Program-made: the position numbers and the translations under genes | In this document: positions 26,991 to 35,206 of the stretch, piece after piece | How positions within the stretch are numbered: position 1 is the first letter of the stretch | Layout: each line of letters begins with the position of its first letter | Assembly (NCBI GenBank): GCA_015232335.1 | Contig: JADFZV010000022.1 | Coordinates: forward strand, 1 to 52,274 | Direction of reading: 5' to 3' | DNA: 52,274 bases | Source of the DNA: Alphaproteobacteria bacterium | GTDB lineage: Bacteria; Pseudomonadota; Alphaproteobacteria; Rhodospirillales; WMHbin7 | Notes under the pieces: model-generated | The model's input: only the letters and a program-made list of their open reading frames with translations | Told to the model about the DNA's origin: nothing | Database searches by the model: none

Positions 26991-27926
26991 CTAGGCAGGC
27001 TCCGAAGGCGAATATCTGGTCAGATCGACCAGCCCCATCACCACATTGCCGCGATCCTGGTACTCGATGGCGGTAAAGCCCGTCTTGCGGGCCAGGGCAA
27101 TGCCGCGCCCGTGGGTTTCAAAAACGCGCGAGGGGTCCATTTCCATGTAACGGCGCCAATCGAAACCCTCGCCCTCATCGATGATGGTAACGGCAACCAT
27201 CTCGGGCATGCGCGTAAAGACGACTTCGACCGTTTTTCTCATGTTCTCGGGCAACATCAGGCGCCGTTCGATCTCACCGATCCAGGCCCCCTTGGCAATC
27301 AGGTCGGATTTTTCCTGGTAGCTGATGCCCAGATTGCCATGCTCGACGGCATTCATCAAAAGTTCGGAGAGGCCCATAACCAGCGACGGCACTTCAGGCA
27401 CGGCGCTGGCCAGCATGACGGCAAGAAGATTGGCTTCCTGGGGTGTGCGGTAGTTGAAACGGGCATCATTAAGCAGCACCAGGGCATCGGTGTGCTTTTT
27501 CACCTCGTTCATCAGGCGGCGAAACAGCGAATGATCCTGAACGGCGGCCTGGGTGATCGACAGCAAGAGATCGTGCTGAATGGGCTTGACCAGATAGTAG
27601 AAAACGCCCTTGCGAATGCCGTCGACAATCTCTTCCTGGCCGTCGATGGCGGTCTGCATGATGACCGGGACATGGCGCAGATGCTTGTCCTTCTTCATGT
27701 TGAGCAGCACATCCATGCCACTAACGCCCGGCATCATGCGGTCGAGGAGAACGGCGTCATAGGCTTCGGGCTCGGCAAAAAGCCGGTCCAGGGCTTCCTG
27801 CCCGCCCCCCGCCTGATCGACGGCATATCCGGCATTTTCCAGAAGAACGGTCAGGATCTCGCGGTTGAAGGCCTCGTCGTCGACGACCAGCAAACGAGTC
27901 TGGCCCGACGAGGCGGTGCCATTCAT
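26991..27926 (-). CDS. Receiver domain fused to an RsbW-type HATPase (switch kinase/anti-sigma)
   Basis: 311 residues from ATG 27926. The N-terminal receiver has all the key residues: DDE (16-18), phosphoacceptor D62 in LLDRMMP, and K114 in VKP. The C-terminal HATPase has an N-box (ELLMNAVEHGN), DEGEGFDW and HGRGIALAR, and belongs to the RsbW/SpoIIAB-like class with no dimerisation/histidine phosphotransfer domain. This suggests a serine kinase or anti-sigma factor gated by phosphorylation of its receiver. It starts 10 bp after the STAS gene. No histidine kinase gene is adjacent, so the source of phosphate is unknown. Confidence 0.9.
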   Translation of the reverse strand: MNGTASSGQTRLLVVDDEAFNREILTVLLENAGYAVDQAGGGQEALDRLFAEPEAYDAVLLDRMMPGVSGMDVLLNMKKDKHLRHVPVIMQTAIDGQEEIVDGIRKGVFYYLVKPIQHDLLLSITQAAVQDHSLFRRLMNEVKKHTDALVLLNDARFNYRTPQEANLLAVMLASAVPEVPSLVMGLSELLMNAVEHGNLGISYQEKSDLIAKGAWIGEIERRLMLPENMRKTVEVVFTRMPEMVAVTIIDEGEGFDWRRYMEMDPSRVFETHGRGIALARKTGFTAIEYQDRGNVVMGLVDLTRYSPSEPA

Positions 27927-27936
27927 CAAGGAAGGG

Positions 27937-28236
27937 TCACTCGAAGGGGAAGAGGGTATCGAAGCAAGACAGGCGCAGCAGTTCCTTGACGTCACCCTGG
28001 GGCGAGCGAATCGTTACCTTCAAGCGCGCCTTCTCTGCATGATCGCGCAGGGTCAGCAACATGCCAAGCCCCGCCGAGTCCATATACTCAAGATGCGTCA
28101 TATCGATGACGATGTTTTTCCCCGGCTTGACCGCTCCCGGCACAAGGCCGTCGAAAACCTGGCGATCGGAGAAGGTCATCTGTTCACGAAGCAGCAATGC
28201 CGTGCGCCCCGCATCTTCCTTGATCTCGTATTTCAC
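27937..28236 (-). CDS. STAS-domain anti-anti-sigma factor
   Basis: 99 residues from GTG 28236, selected because GGGGAGG lies eight bases upstream. It is a single STAS domain with the phosphorylation loop VIDMTHLEYMDSAGLGML; S54 is the expected target of the HATPase kinase and the PP2C phosphatase. Unphosphorylated STAS proteins bind the switch kinase and free its target. It lies 20 bp downstream of the chemoreceptor gene and 10 bp upstream of the receiver-HATPase gene. Together the four genes make a complete partner-switching set. Confidence 0.92.
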   Translation of the reverse strand: MKYEIKEDAGRTALLLREQMTFSDRQVFDGLVPGAVKPGKNIVIDMTHLEYMDSAGLGMLLTLRDHAEKARLKVTIRSPQGDVKELLRLSCFDTLFPFE

Positions 28237-28256
28237 CGACGTTTCCTCCCCAAACC

Positions 28257-30272
28257 TCAGGCAGCCTTGCTGCGCCCTTGGATGAACTGTTCGATCTTCT
28301 GAGCGTTCTGCTCGTCGATCTCCAGACTGATATGTGTTGAGTTCGGCGTCAAGGCCACGATCTGCCCAGAATATTCGCCAAGGCCAACGACCTTCAAGGT
28401 GAAGGAGGCCCCGCGGGCAGCGCCTTCCAGAATCCGGTCGATCACGGCAGCCCCGGTCAATGCCAATTCGTGCAGCAGACAACTGGATTCTCGGCCTTCC
28501 AACGCGACCGAGGCGGGCAGGTTCAGGGTATGACGCTGGTTCATGCGCTTGTTGTCGTCGGAACTGGAGCGCAGGATGCCGCGAATGGTTTCCTGCATGC
28601 CGGTGATGCGTTCGTTCACCTGACCAACCGAGGTCTTGACCATGCCGGCGATTTCCCCGGTCTCGACGCTGGAGCGCGAGACATCGGAAATATTGGTCGA
28701 GGATTCGCGCGTTCCATCCGCCGCCTGCTGGGCCGAGCGGGCGATCTCCTGGGTAGCGGCACTCTGTTCTTCCACCGCCGAGGCAATGCCCGCCGCGATG
28801 GCGTTCATCTGGCTGATCGTCTTGGCGATGCCCTCGATGGCGGCCACGGCATCGTGGGTGGCCTGCTGAATGGCCGTAATCTGGCCTGAGATTTCGTCTG
28901 TGGCCTTGGCCGTTTGGTTAGCCAGAGACTTGACCTCATTGGCAACCACCGCAAAGCCCTTGCCCGCATCACCCGCACGAGCAGCCTCGATGGTGGCATT
29001 GAGGGCCAGCAGATTGGTCTGAGAAGCGATGTCGTTGATCAGATGCACCACTTCGCCAACACTTTCCGCCGACTTGGCCAGGCTTTGCACCATGCTGGTG
29101 GCTCTGTTCGCTTCGTCCTCGGCTGAATGAGCGATGTTGGTCGACTGGTTGACCTGACGGCTGATTTCCTGGACAGAACTGGATAATTCCTCAGCGGCGG
29201 CGGCCACGGCATTGACGCTGCCGGTCGCCTGTTCGGAAGCGGCGGCTGCGGCTTCTGACTGACGCTGCACCGACTCGATGGCGCCTTCCATGCTCTGGGC
29301 GGAAAGCTCCATGCTTTTGGCCTCGGACAGCACGGCGTCAACCGTCAGGCCCACTTCCTCGTCAAGCGCGTGATTGAGTGCTAGAATCTGGCTTTGCAGC
29401 TTGCGCTGATTACGCCGACCCTCTGCCTCACCGGCAGACTGCAACTGGCGCATCTTGATGCCGTTCTGTCGGAACACCTCGACCGCCTGGGCCATCTTGC
29501 CCATTTCGTCATGCCGGTCCTTGCCAGGCACGACCAACTCAAGCTCGTCATTGGCCATGGCCGTCATGATGCCGGTCAGCTTGGTCATGGGTTCGATCAA
29601 GCGCTTGTTCAAAAGAACCAGGGCCAAGACCAGGATGACCATCATGACCAGGCCCGCCACCATCAGGCTGATCGACATGGTGTTGGCCGAGGATGACAAG
29701 GTGGCGTTGGCATCCTGAAGGTTGGTAGCGGCTTTCGCCGTGCTGGCATCAACGGCCGCAATCAATTCCTCAAGCTTTCCGCTCAAGGTCTCTGCCACCC
29801 CGTCGAATTCCTCCATCATCTTGTTGCCGCCCGCCGGGCCCTTTTCGACATAGGCCGCAGCCATCTTCTTGCCGGTCTCGTAGAAGGGGGGGAAAGCCGT
29901 CTTGACCTCGTCCAAAGCTTTAACAATGTCGGCCAATTTGAGCGTCTCGGCCAGGGATCGGGCCTGGGCCACATTCTTCTTGAAGCTCTCGGCGGAAGCC
30001 TCGGCCTCCTTATAGCCGTCATCCAGGCCGTCCTGGCCGCGCGTGGCCGAGATATCGGTCAGCCAGCCCTGAACCTGAACGACATCCATCTTGATGTCCT
30101 TGATCACCTTGACGAGCGGGAGATTCTTCTCGGTCACCTGTTGGGCCGTGACGTTCATCTCGTCGATATGCTCGATCTGTGTTGCCAGCATAGCTGTGGT
30201 CATAACGCCCAGCCCTGCCATCAAAACGAGAATCAAGCCAAAGACCAAAGTAAAGAGCTTCCTGATGGTCAT
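28257..30272 (-). CDS. Methyl-accepting chemotaxis protein with C-terminal PilZ-like domain
   Basis: 671 residues. TM1 (about 7-30), a periplasmic helical sensor (31-199), TM2 (200-222), HAMP, and a cytoplasmic signalling domain with the standard hairpin tip ([22 protein letters not shown] and [12 protein letters not shown]). After the MCP part comes about 95 residues beginning RMNQR (about 573), an RxxxR motif of PilZ c-di-GMP-binding domains. The second PilZ motif, normally D/NxSxxG, reads ELALTG and is degraded. It heads the STAS/HATPase/PP2C operon, and no cheA or cheW is in the window. It may feed that switch rather than, or as well as, the flagellar pathway. Confidence 0.9.
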   Translation of the reverse strand: MTIRKLFTLVFGLILVLMAGLGVMTTAMLATQIEHIDEMNVTAQQVTEKNLPLVKVIKDIKMDVVQVQGWLTDISATRGQDGLDDGYKEAEASAESFKKNVAQARSLAETLKLADIVKALDEVKTAFPPFYETGKKMAAAYVEKGPAGGNKMMEEFDGVAETLSGKLEELIAAVDASTAKAATNLQDANATLSSSANTMSISLMVAGLVMMVILVLALVLLNKRLIEPMTKLTGIMTAMANDELELVVPGKDRHDEMGKMAQAVEVFRQNGIKMRQLQSAGEAEGRRNQRKLQSQILALNHALDEEVGLTVDAVLSEAKSMELSAQSMEGAIESVQRQSEAAAAASEQATGSVNAVAAAAEELSSSVQEISRQVNQSTNIAHSAEDEANRATSMVQSLAKSAESVGEVVHLINDIASQTNLLALNATIEAARAGDAGKGFAVVANEVKSLANQTAKATDEISGQITAIQQATHDAVAAIEGIAKTISQMNAIAAGIASAVEEQSAATQEIARSAQQAADGTRESSTNISDVSRSSVETGEIAGMVKTSVGQVNERITGMQETIRGILRSSSDDNKRMNQRHTLNLPASVALEGRESSCLLHELALTGAAVIDRILEGAARGASFTLKVVGLGEYSGQIVALTPNSTHISLEIDEQNAQKIEQFIQGRSKAA

Positions 30273-30332
30273 GGCAGGCTAATCTCCCCTCAAATGCAAA
30301 AGTACCTTCCCTGCGGTTCTTATGAGGCCCGC

Positions 30333-30351
30333 GATTTAACCTAGTTTAATC
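30333..30351. promoter_or_regulatory. Palindromic element between the MCP operon and aapJ
   Basis: A 19-base element, GATTTAACCTAGTTTAATC, equals its own reverse complement at 14 positions. It lies 60 bp upstream of the MCP start and 40 bp upstream of the aapJ -35, a plausible operator location. No known binding protein is assigned. Confidence 0.3.
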
Positions 30352-30387
30352 CTATTTTTTAATCGTGGAGAAAAATTGTCGCAAGCC

Positions 30388-30416
30388 TGAACAAAATTTC
30401 ATCTCTTCTTTATATT
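30388..30416 (+). promoter_or_regulatory. Sigma-70-type promoter for aapJQMP
   Basis: TGAACA (30388-30393), a 17-base spacer and TATATT (30411-30416). It would give a leader of about 135 nt before aapJ. GGGGGC near 30440 and GCCCCC near 30510 could pair within that leader. Confidence 0.5.
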
Positions 30417-30558
30417 AGCTCTAATGAATAAGCGGCCGGGGGCAGGCAGGGGGTTGGCGTTGTCCCTTGTTTCGCCTACATTCAAGCAACTTAGGAGGTC
30501 TTCAACGGCCCCCAGCGTCGTTTATCTGCTGACAACCCACGCAACCGGGAGAAACACC

Positions 30559-31584
30559 ATGAAACGTCTTGCATTGCTGGCGACCCTCGCTCTTTTCGGC
30601 GGCACGGTCCTGTCCAGCCAAGTCCAGGCTGGCGCCACTTTCGACGCCGTCAAGGCACGCGGGTCTTTGAATTGCGGCGTTCATACCGGCCTGGCCGGGT
30701 TCGGAGCGCCCGACGACAAGGGCAACTGGGCGGGGCTTGACGTCGATGTCTGCCGCGCCGTGGCCGCCGCCCTGTTTGGCGACGCCAAGAAGGTGAAATA
30801 CGTGCCGCTGACCACCCAGCAACGCTTTACCGCCCTGCAATCGGGCGAAATCGACATGCTGTCGCGCAACACCACGCTGACCAGCCAGCGCGACACGGAA
30901 CTGGGCCTTAACTTCGGCCCGACCAACTTCTATGACGGCCAGGGCTTCCTGGTGCCCAAGAAGCTGAACGTCAAGAATGCCAAGGAACTGAATGGCGCCA
31001 CCATCTGCGTTCTTCCCGGCACCACGACCGAACTCAACCTCACCGATTATTTCCGCGCCAACAAGATGGACTTCAAGCCGGTGGTGATCGAAAAGCAAGA
31101 CGAGTTAGCGGCCGCCTTCTTCGCCGGACGCTGCGACGCCATCACCTCGGACGCCTCGCAGCTTGCCTCGATCCGTTCGGCCCAGGCATCCAATCCCGAC
31201 GATTACGTCATCTTGCCGGAACTGATCTCGAAAGAGCCGTTTGCCACAGGTGTTCGCCATGGCGATGATCAGTGGTTCGATCTGGTCAAGTGGGTGGTTT
31301 ATGCCACCTTTGAAGCCGAGGAAAAGGGCATCACCAGCGCCAATATCGACAGCTTCAAGGGCAAGACCGATCCCACGGTCAAGCGCCTCTTGGGCGAAAC
31401 ACCTGGCCTTGGCAAGGCCTTGGGCGTTTCCGAAAGCTGGGCCTATGACGTCATCAAGCAGGTCGGCAATTACGGCGAAAGCTTCGAGCGCAATGTCGGC
31501 TCGGGCTCCAAGCTGAAACTGCCCCGGGGCCTCAATGCTCAATGGAACAAGGGCGGACTGATCTACGCCCTGCCCATCCGCTAA
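30559..31584 (+). CDS. aapJ: AapJ, periplasmic binding protein of the general L-amino-acid ABC transporter
   Basis: 341 residues from ATG 30559, with GGGAG eight bases before it. A signal peptide (residues 1-24, ending VQA) precedes a type II amino-acid-binding fold: SLNCGVHTGLAGFG, WAGLDVDVCRAVAAALFGD and LTSQRDTELGLNFGPTNFYDGQGF are characteristic of AapJ/BztA. It delivers a broad range of L-amino acids to the membrane complex. It is the first gene of aapJQMP. A strong hairpin follows before aapQ, which would make the binding protein transcript more abundant than the rest. Confidence 0.95.
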   Translation: MKRLALLATLALFGGTVLSSQVQAGATFDAVKARGSLNCGVHTGLAGFGAPDDKGNWAGLDVDVCRAVAAALFGDAKKVKYVPLTTQQRFTALQSGEIDMLSRNTTLTSQRDTELGLNFGPTNFYDGQGFLVPKKLNVKNAKELNGATICVLPGTTTELNLTDYFRANKMDFKPVVIEKQDELAAAFFAGRCDAITSDASQLASIRSAQASNPDDYVILPELISKEPFATGVRHGDDQWFDLVKWVVYATFEAEEKGITSANIDSFKGKTDPTVKRLLGETPGLGKALGVSESWAYDVIKQVGNYGESFERNVGSGSKLKLPRGLNAQWNKGGLIYALPIR

Positions 31585-31592
31585 GGAACGAT

Positions 31593-31622
31593 CCGCCGCC
31601 CGGCCCCCGGGCGGCGGTTTTT
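31593..31622 (+). terminator. Attenuating terminator between aapJ and aapQ
   Basis: CCGCCGCCCGG and CCGGGCGGCGG form an 11-base GC stem with a three-base loop, followed by five T. Partial read-through would explain a higher dose of the binding protein than the permease, as is usual in such operons. Confidence 0.75.
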
Positions 31623-31636
31623 CTTCGCGCTCAAGC

Positions 31637-32806
31637 ATGAGCCAAGACGCACCCAAGACACCCTGGTGGAACGACCAGGGAAATCGCGCCATCCTCTATC
31701 AGGTGCTGGTGGTGGGAGCCGTTGTCCTGGTCGGCTGGTATCTGATCTCAAACACCCTGGCCAATCTGGCGGCGCGCAATATCGCCACCGGTTTCGGCTT
31801 TCTGGGCCGCGAGGCGGGCTTTGCCATCGGGGAATCCCCCATCGCCTTCGATCCCGCCGATTCCTACGCCAAGGCCATTCTGGTCGGCCTGCTCAATACG
31901 CTGATCGTGGCGGTGCTGGGGGTCGCCCTTTCGACCGTCATCGGCACCATCGTCGGCATCGCGCGTCTTTCCGGCAACTGGCTGGTGGCCCGGCTTGCCA
32001 CCCTTTACGTCGAGACGCTGCGCAACATTCCCGTCTTGCTGCAGCTACTGTTCTGGTATGCCCTGATCACAGAAGGGCTGCCTGCGGCGCGCCAGGCCTT
32101 CAACCCGCTGCCCGGCGTCTTTCTGTCCAACCGCGGCCTGAAATTGCCCACCCCCGACTGGGGCGGCACCGAATGGGCCGTGCTGGCCGCCCTGCTTCTG
32201 GCTGTCCTGGGTGCCGTGATGCTGGCCCGTTGGGCACGAAGGCGTCAGGCAGAGACCGGGCAATCCTTTCCCTCGGTCCGGGCCGGACTGGGGCTGATCC
32301 TGGGCCTGCCCCTGCTGGTCTGGCTGCTGGGCGGGGCTCCTGTCGCGATGCAGGTTCCCGAACTGAAGGGCTTTAATTTCGAGGGCGGCACCACGGTCAG
32401 CCCGGAATTCGCAGCCCTGCTGACCGGCCTCACCCTCTATACAGCCTCCTTCATCGCCGAGATCGTGCGCTCAGGGATTCTGGCCGTCTCGCCGGGCCAG
32501 ACCGAGGCCGCCCTGGCCCTGGGGCTCAAGCGCGGCCAGGTGCTGCGTCTGGTGGTGCTGCCCCAGGCGCTGCGCGTCATCATTCCGCCCCTGACCAGCC
32601 AGTATCTGAATCTGACCAAGAATTCATCGCTGGCCGTGGCCATCGGCTATCCCGATCTGGTCAGCGTCGGCAACACCACCATCAACCAGACCGGCCAGGC
32701 CATCGAGGGCGTTGCCCTTCTGATGGCGGTCTATCTGGCAGTGTCGCTGGGCATCTCGGTCTTCATGAACTGGTACGACAAGAAAACGGCGCTGGTGGGA
32801 CGATGA
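31637..32806 (+). CDS. aapQ: AapQ, permease of the general L-amino-acid ABC transporter
   Basis: 389 residues, the long form typical of AapQ/BztB, in which extra periplasmic sequence is inserted between helices. The N-terminal part has one helix, then LLNTLIVAVLGVALSTVIGTIVGIARLS; the C-terminal part carries the EAA loop (EAALALGLKRGQVLRLVVLPQALRVIIPP) that docks on AapP. It lies in the cytoplasmic membrane and forms the channel with AapM. Its last four bases overlap aapM. Confidence 0.95.
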   Translation: MSQDAPKTPWWNDQGNRAILYQVLVVGAVVLVGWYLISNTLANLAARNIATGFGFLGREAGFAIGESPIAFDPADSYAKAILVGLLNTLIVAVLGVALSTVIGTIVGIARLSGNWLVARLATLYVETLRNIPVLLQLLFWYALITEGLPAARQAFNPLPGVFLSNRGLKLPTPDWGGTEWAVLAALLLAVLGAVMLARWARRRQAETGQSFPSVRAGLGLILGLPLLVWLLGGAPVAMQVPELKGFNFEGGTTVSPEFAALLTGLTLYTASFIAEIVRSGILAVSPGQTEAALALGLKRGQVLRLVVLPQALRVIIPPLTSQYLNLTKNSSLAVAIGYPDLVSVGNTTINQTGQAIEGVALLMAVYLAVSLGISVFMNWYDKKTALVGR

Positions 32807-33951
32807 CCAGTAACACCAACCTCGATCCCAAAACCGCCTCGGAAATCGCCTCGCATGTCGAGGAGCCGTCGCAGACTGAACTGAGAGCGCCCAGGCGAAG
32901 CGCTCTCAATGTCCTGGGATGGGCGCGGGAAAATCTGTTCAGCTCGGCTCCCAATACGCTGCTAACCGTGCTGGCCGTCTCACTGCTGGTCTGGGCCGTG
33001 CCGCCGCTGCTGGGTTGGGTGCTTCTGAAGGCCACCTTCCTGGGAGCCGACCCGCAAGCCTGCCGCGAGGCGGGCGGGGCTTGCTGGTCCTTCATCGAGG
33101 TCAAGCACCGCTTCATCCTGTTCGGCCTTTATCCCCACGACGAACATTGGCGCCCGCTGCTGGCCATGGGCCTTTTCTTAAGCGCCATCGCCGCCTCTTG
33201 CGATCCGCGCTTTTGGAATCTGCGCATCCTGGCGGTTTGGGGAGCGGCATTGCCGTTTTGTGGCCTTCTGATGTGGGGCGGCCTTTTAGGCCTGACATTC
33301 GTTGGCAACGATAAATGGGGCGGCCTGCCGCTGACCCTCATTCTGGCAACACTGGGCATCGTGCTGGCCTTTCCCCTGTCGGTTCTGCTGGCTTTGGGTA
33401 GGCGCTCGGACATGCCCGCCATCCGGGCCATCTGTGTGGGCTATATCGAAACCGTGCGCGGCGTGCCACTGGTCTCGGTACTGTTCATGGCCTCGATCAT
33501 GTTCCCCCTGTTCCTGCCCGAGGGCATGACCATCGACAAGCTTCTGCGGGCGCAACTGGGCATCATGCTGTTCACCGCGGCCTATCTGGCCGAAGCGGTG
33601 CGCGGCGGCTTGCAGGCCCTGCCCAAGGGCCAGTACGAAGCCGCCGACGCGCTGGGTCTTTCCTACTGGCAGAAGATGGGGCTGATCATTCTGCCCCAGG
33701 CGCTGCGGCTGGTGATTCCGCCCATCGTCAACCAGTTTATCAGTTGCTTCAAGGACACCTCGCTGGTCATCATCATCGGGCTTTACGACCTGTTGACCAC
33801 GGCCAAGACGGCACTGTCCGATCCCCTCTGGCGGCCCTTCTATATCGAAAGCTATGTCTTCGCCGCCTTCATCTATTTCCTGTTCTGCTTTTTCATGTCG
33901 CGCTACAGCCAGTATCTGGAGAAGCGCCTGAACGCCGGTCTTAAGAGGTAG
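32803..33951 (+). CDS. aapM: AapM, permease of the general L-amino-acid ABC transporter
   Basis: 382 residues, overlapping aapQ by four bases (ATGA). Several helices and the EAA loop ([29 protein letters not shown]) are clear. A short cysteine-bearing segment ([11 protein letters not shown]) lies in the long loop after the first helix, as commonly in AapM/BztC. It pairs with AapQ in the membrane. The stop is two bases from the aapP start. Confidence 0.95.
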   Translation: MTSNTNLDPKTASEIASHVEEPSQTELRAPRRSALNVLGWARENLFSSAPNTLLTVLAVSLLVWAVPPLLGWVLLKATFLGADPQACREAGGACWSFIEVKHRFILFGLYPHDEHWRPLLAMGLFLSAIAASCDPRFWNLRILAVWGAALPFCGLLMWGGLLGLTFVGNDKWGGLPLTLILATLGIVLAFPLSVLLALGRRSDMPAIRAICVGYIETVRGVPLVSVLFMASIMFPLFLPEGMTIDKLLRAQLGIMLFTAAYLAEAVRGGLQALPKGQYEAADALGLSYWQKMGLIILPQALRLVIPPIVNQFISCFKDTSLVIIIGLYDLLTTAKTALSDPLWRPFYIESYVFAAFIYFLFCFFMSRYSQYLEKRLNAGLKR

Positions 33952-33953
33952 CC

Positions 33954-34694
<741 letters not shown>

Positions 34695-34740
34695 GGGGGG
34701 TACAAAAATTTCTTCGTCTCCTGAATAAATCGACTCTGAT

Positions 34741-34780
34741 CCCAATTTTTCCCCAATTTTTGCCAATTTTCACCAATTTT
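34741..34780. repeat. Four phased CCAATTTT repeats
   Basis: AATTTT tracts begin at 34744, 34755, 34765 and 34775, that is at intervals of 11, 10 and 10 bases, each preceded by CC. The spacing equals one helical turn, so the DNA should be curved, or the units could be binding iterons. They lie directly upstream of the BrnA-like remnant. Confidence 0.7.
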
Positions 34781-34927
34781 CACTTTCGCGCCACCGGCCC
34801 GGGCTGGCAGACGCGCATTGACAGCGTGCTGAAAAAAATCCGCAGGCTTCTGATCCCATTTCCCCCAAAGATCAAAGGGTCATCCGCCAATCCTTTTTCC
34901 GCTCCCCTCTTAAAAGCCTGGGGGTGA
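34781..34927 (+). pseudogene. 3' remnant of a BrnA-type antitoxin gene
   Basis: The frame HFRATGPGWQTRIDSVLKKI starting at 34781 matches the C-terminal signature of BrnA antitoxins (FxATGPGWQTRIN-x-x-L). No start codon or N-terminal ribbon-helix-helix part is upstream; the frame runs back into the CCAATTTT repeats, and downstream it continues to TGA 34927 with unrelated residues. No brnT toxin gene is visible. It looks like what is left of a decayed toxin-antitoxin locus. Confidence 0.55.
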
Positions 34928-35037
34928 GGGGCCACATTCAATTCGAGTGAATTTTTTAACGGGGCTGGCCTGGAAGGCCGTTTCTGGGGTGCGGGGTTCT
35001 GCCTTCCCGGGGCTTATCCAACAAAGGAGATTGTCCC

Positions 35038-35184
35038 ATGTTACTCACACACAGCGCAGCGCACAGAGCCACGATGGAAGACGATTCTTTCGAGCTTCCC
35101 TCCGGTTTCGTCCTTCTTGGCCTGGGCATCATAAGCGGGATAATTCCGCTATTCATCATCGCAGCCGCGATCGGCCTGTTCTGA
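35038..35184 (+). CDS. 48-residue single-helix membrane peptide
   Basis: ATG 35038 has an AAAGGAG Shine-Dalgarno eight bases upstream, the best in this part of the window. The 48-residue product has a short polar N-terminus (MLLTHSAAHRATMEDD) and then about 27 hydrophobic residues with several glycines from SGFVLL to the C-terminal GLF. It would be a single-pass inner membrane peptide with the hydrophobic end buried. I recognise no family. It ends 22 bases from the convergent HD-GYP gene. The ribosome site and clean frame make it a probable real gene despite its size. Confidence 0.6.
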   Translation: MLLTHSAAHRATMEDDSFELPSGFVLLGLGIISGIIPLFIIAAAIGLF

Positions 35185-35206
35185 CCAGACAGGCCCTGTT
35201 GTCGCC

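Noticed and set aside
30321..30360. CtrA box (TTAA-N7-TTAA) upstream of the MCP operon
   Set aside because: The two TTAA elements are six bases apart, not seven, and the surrounding bases fit a palindrome better.
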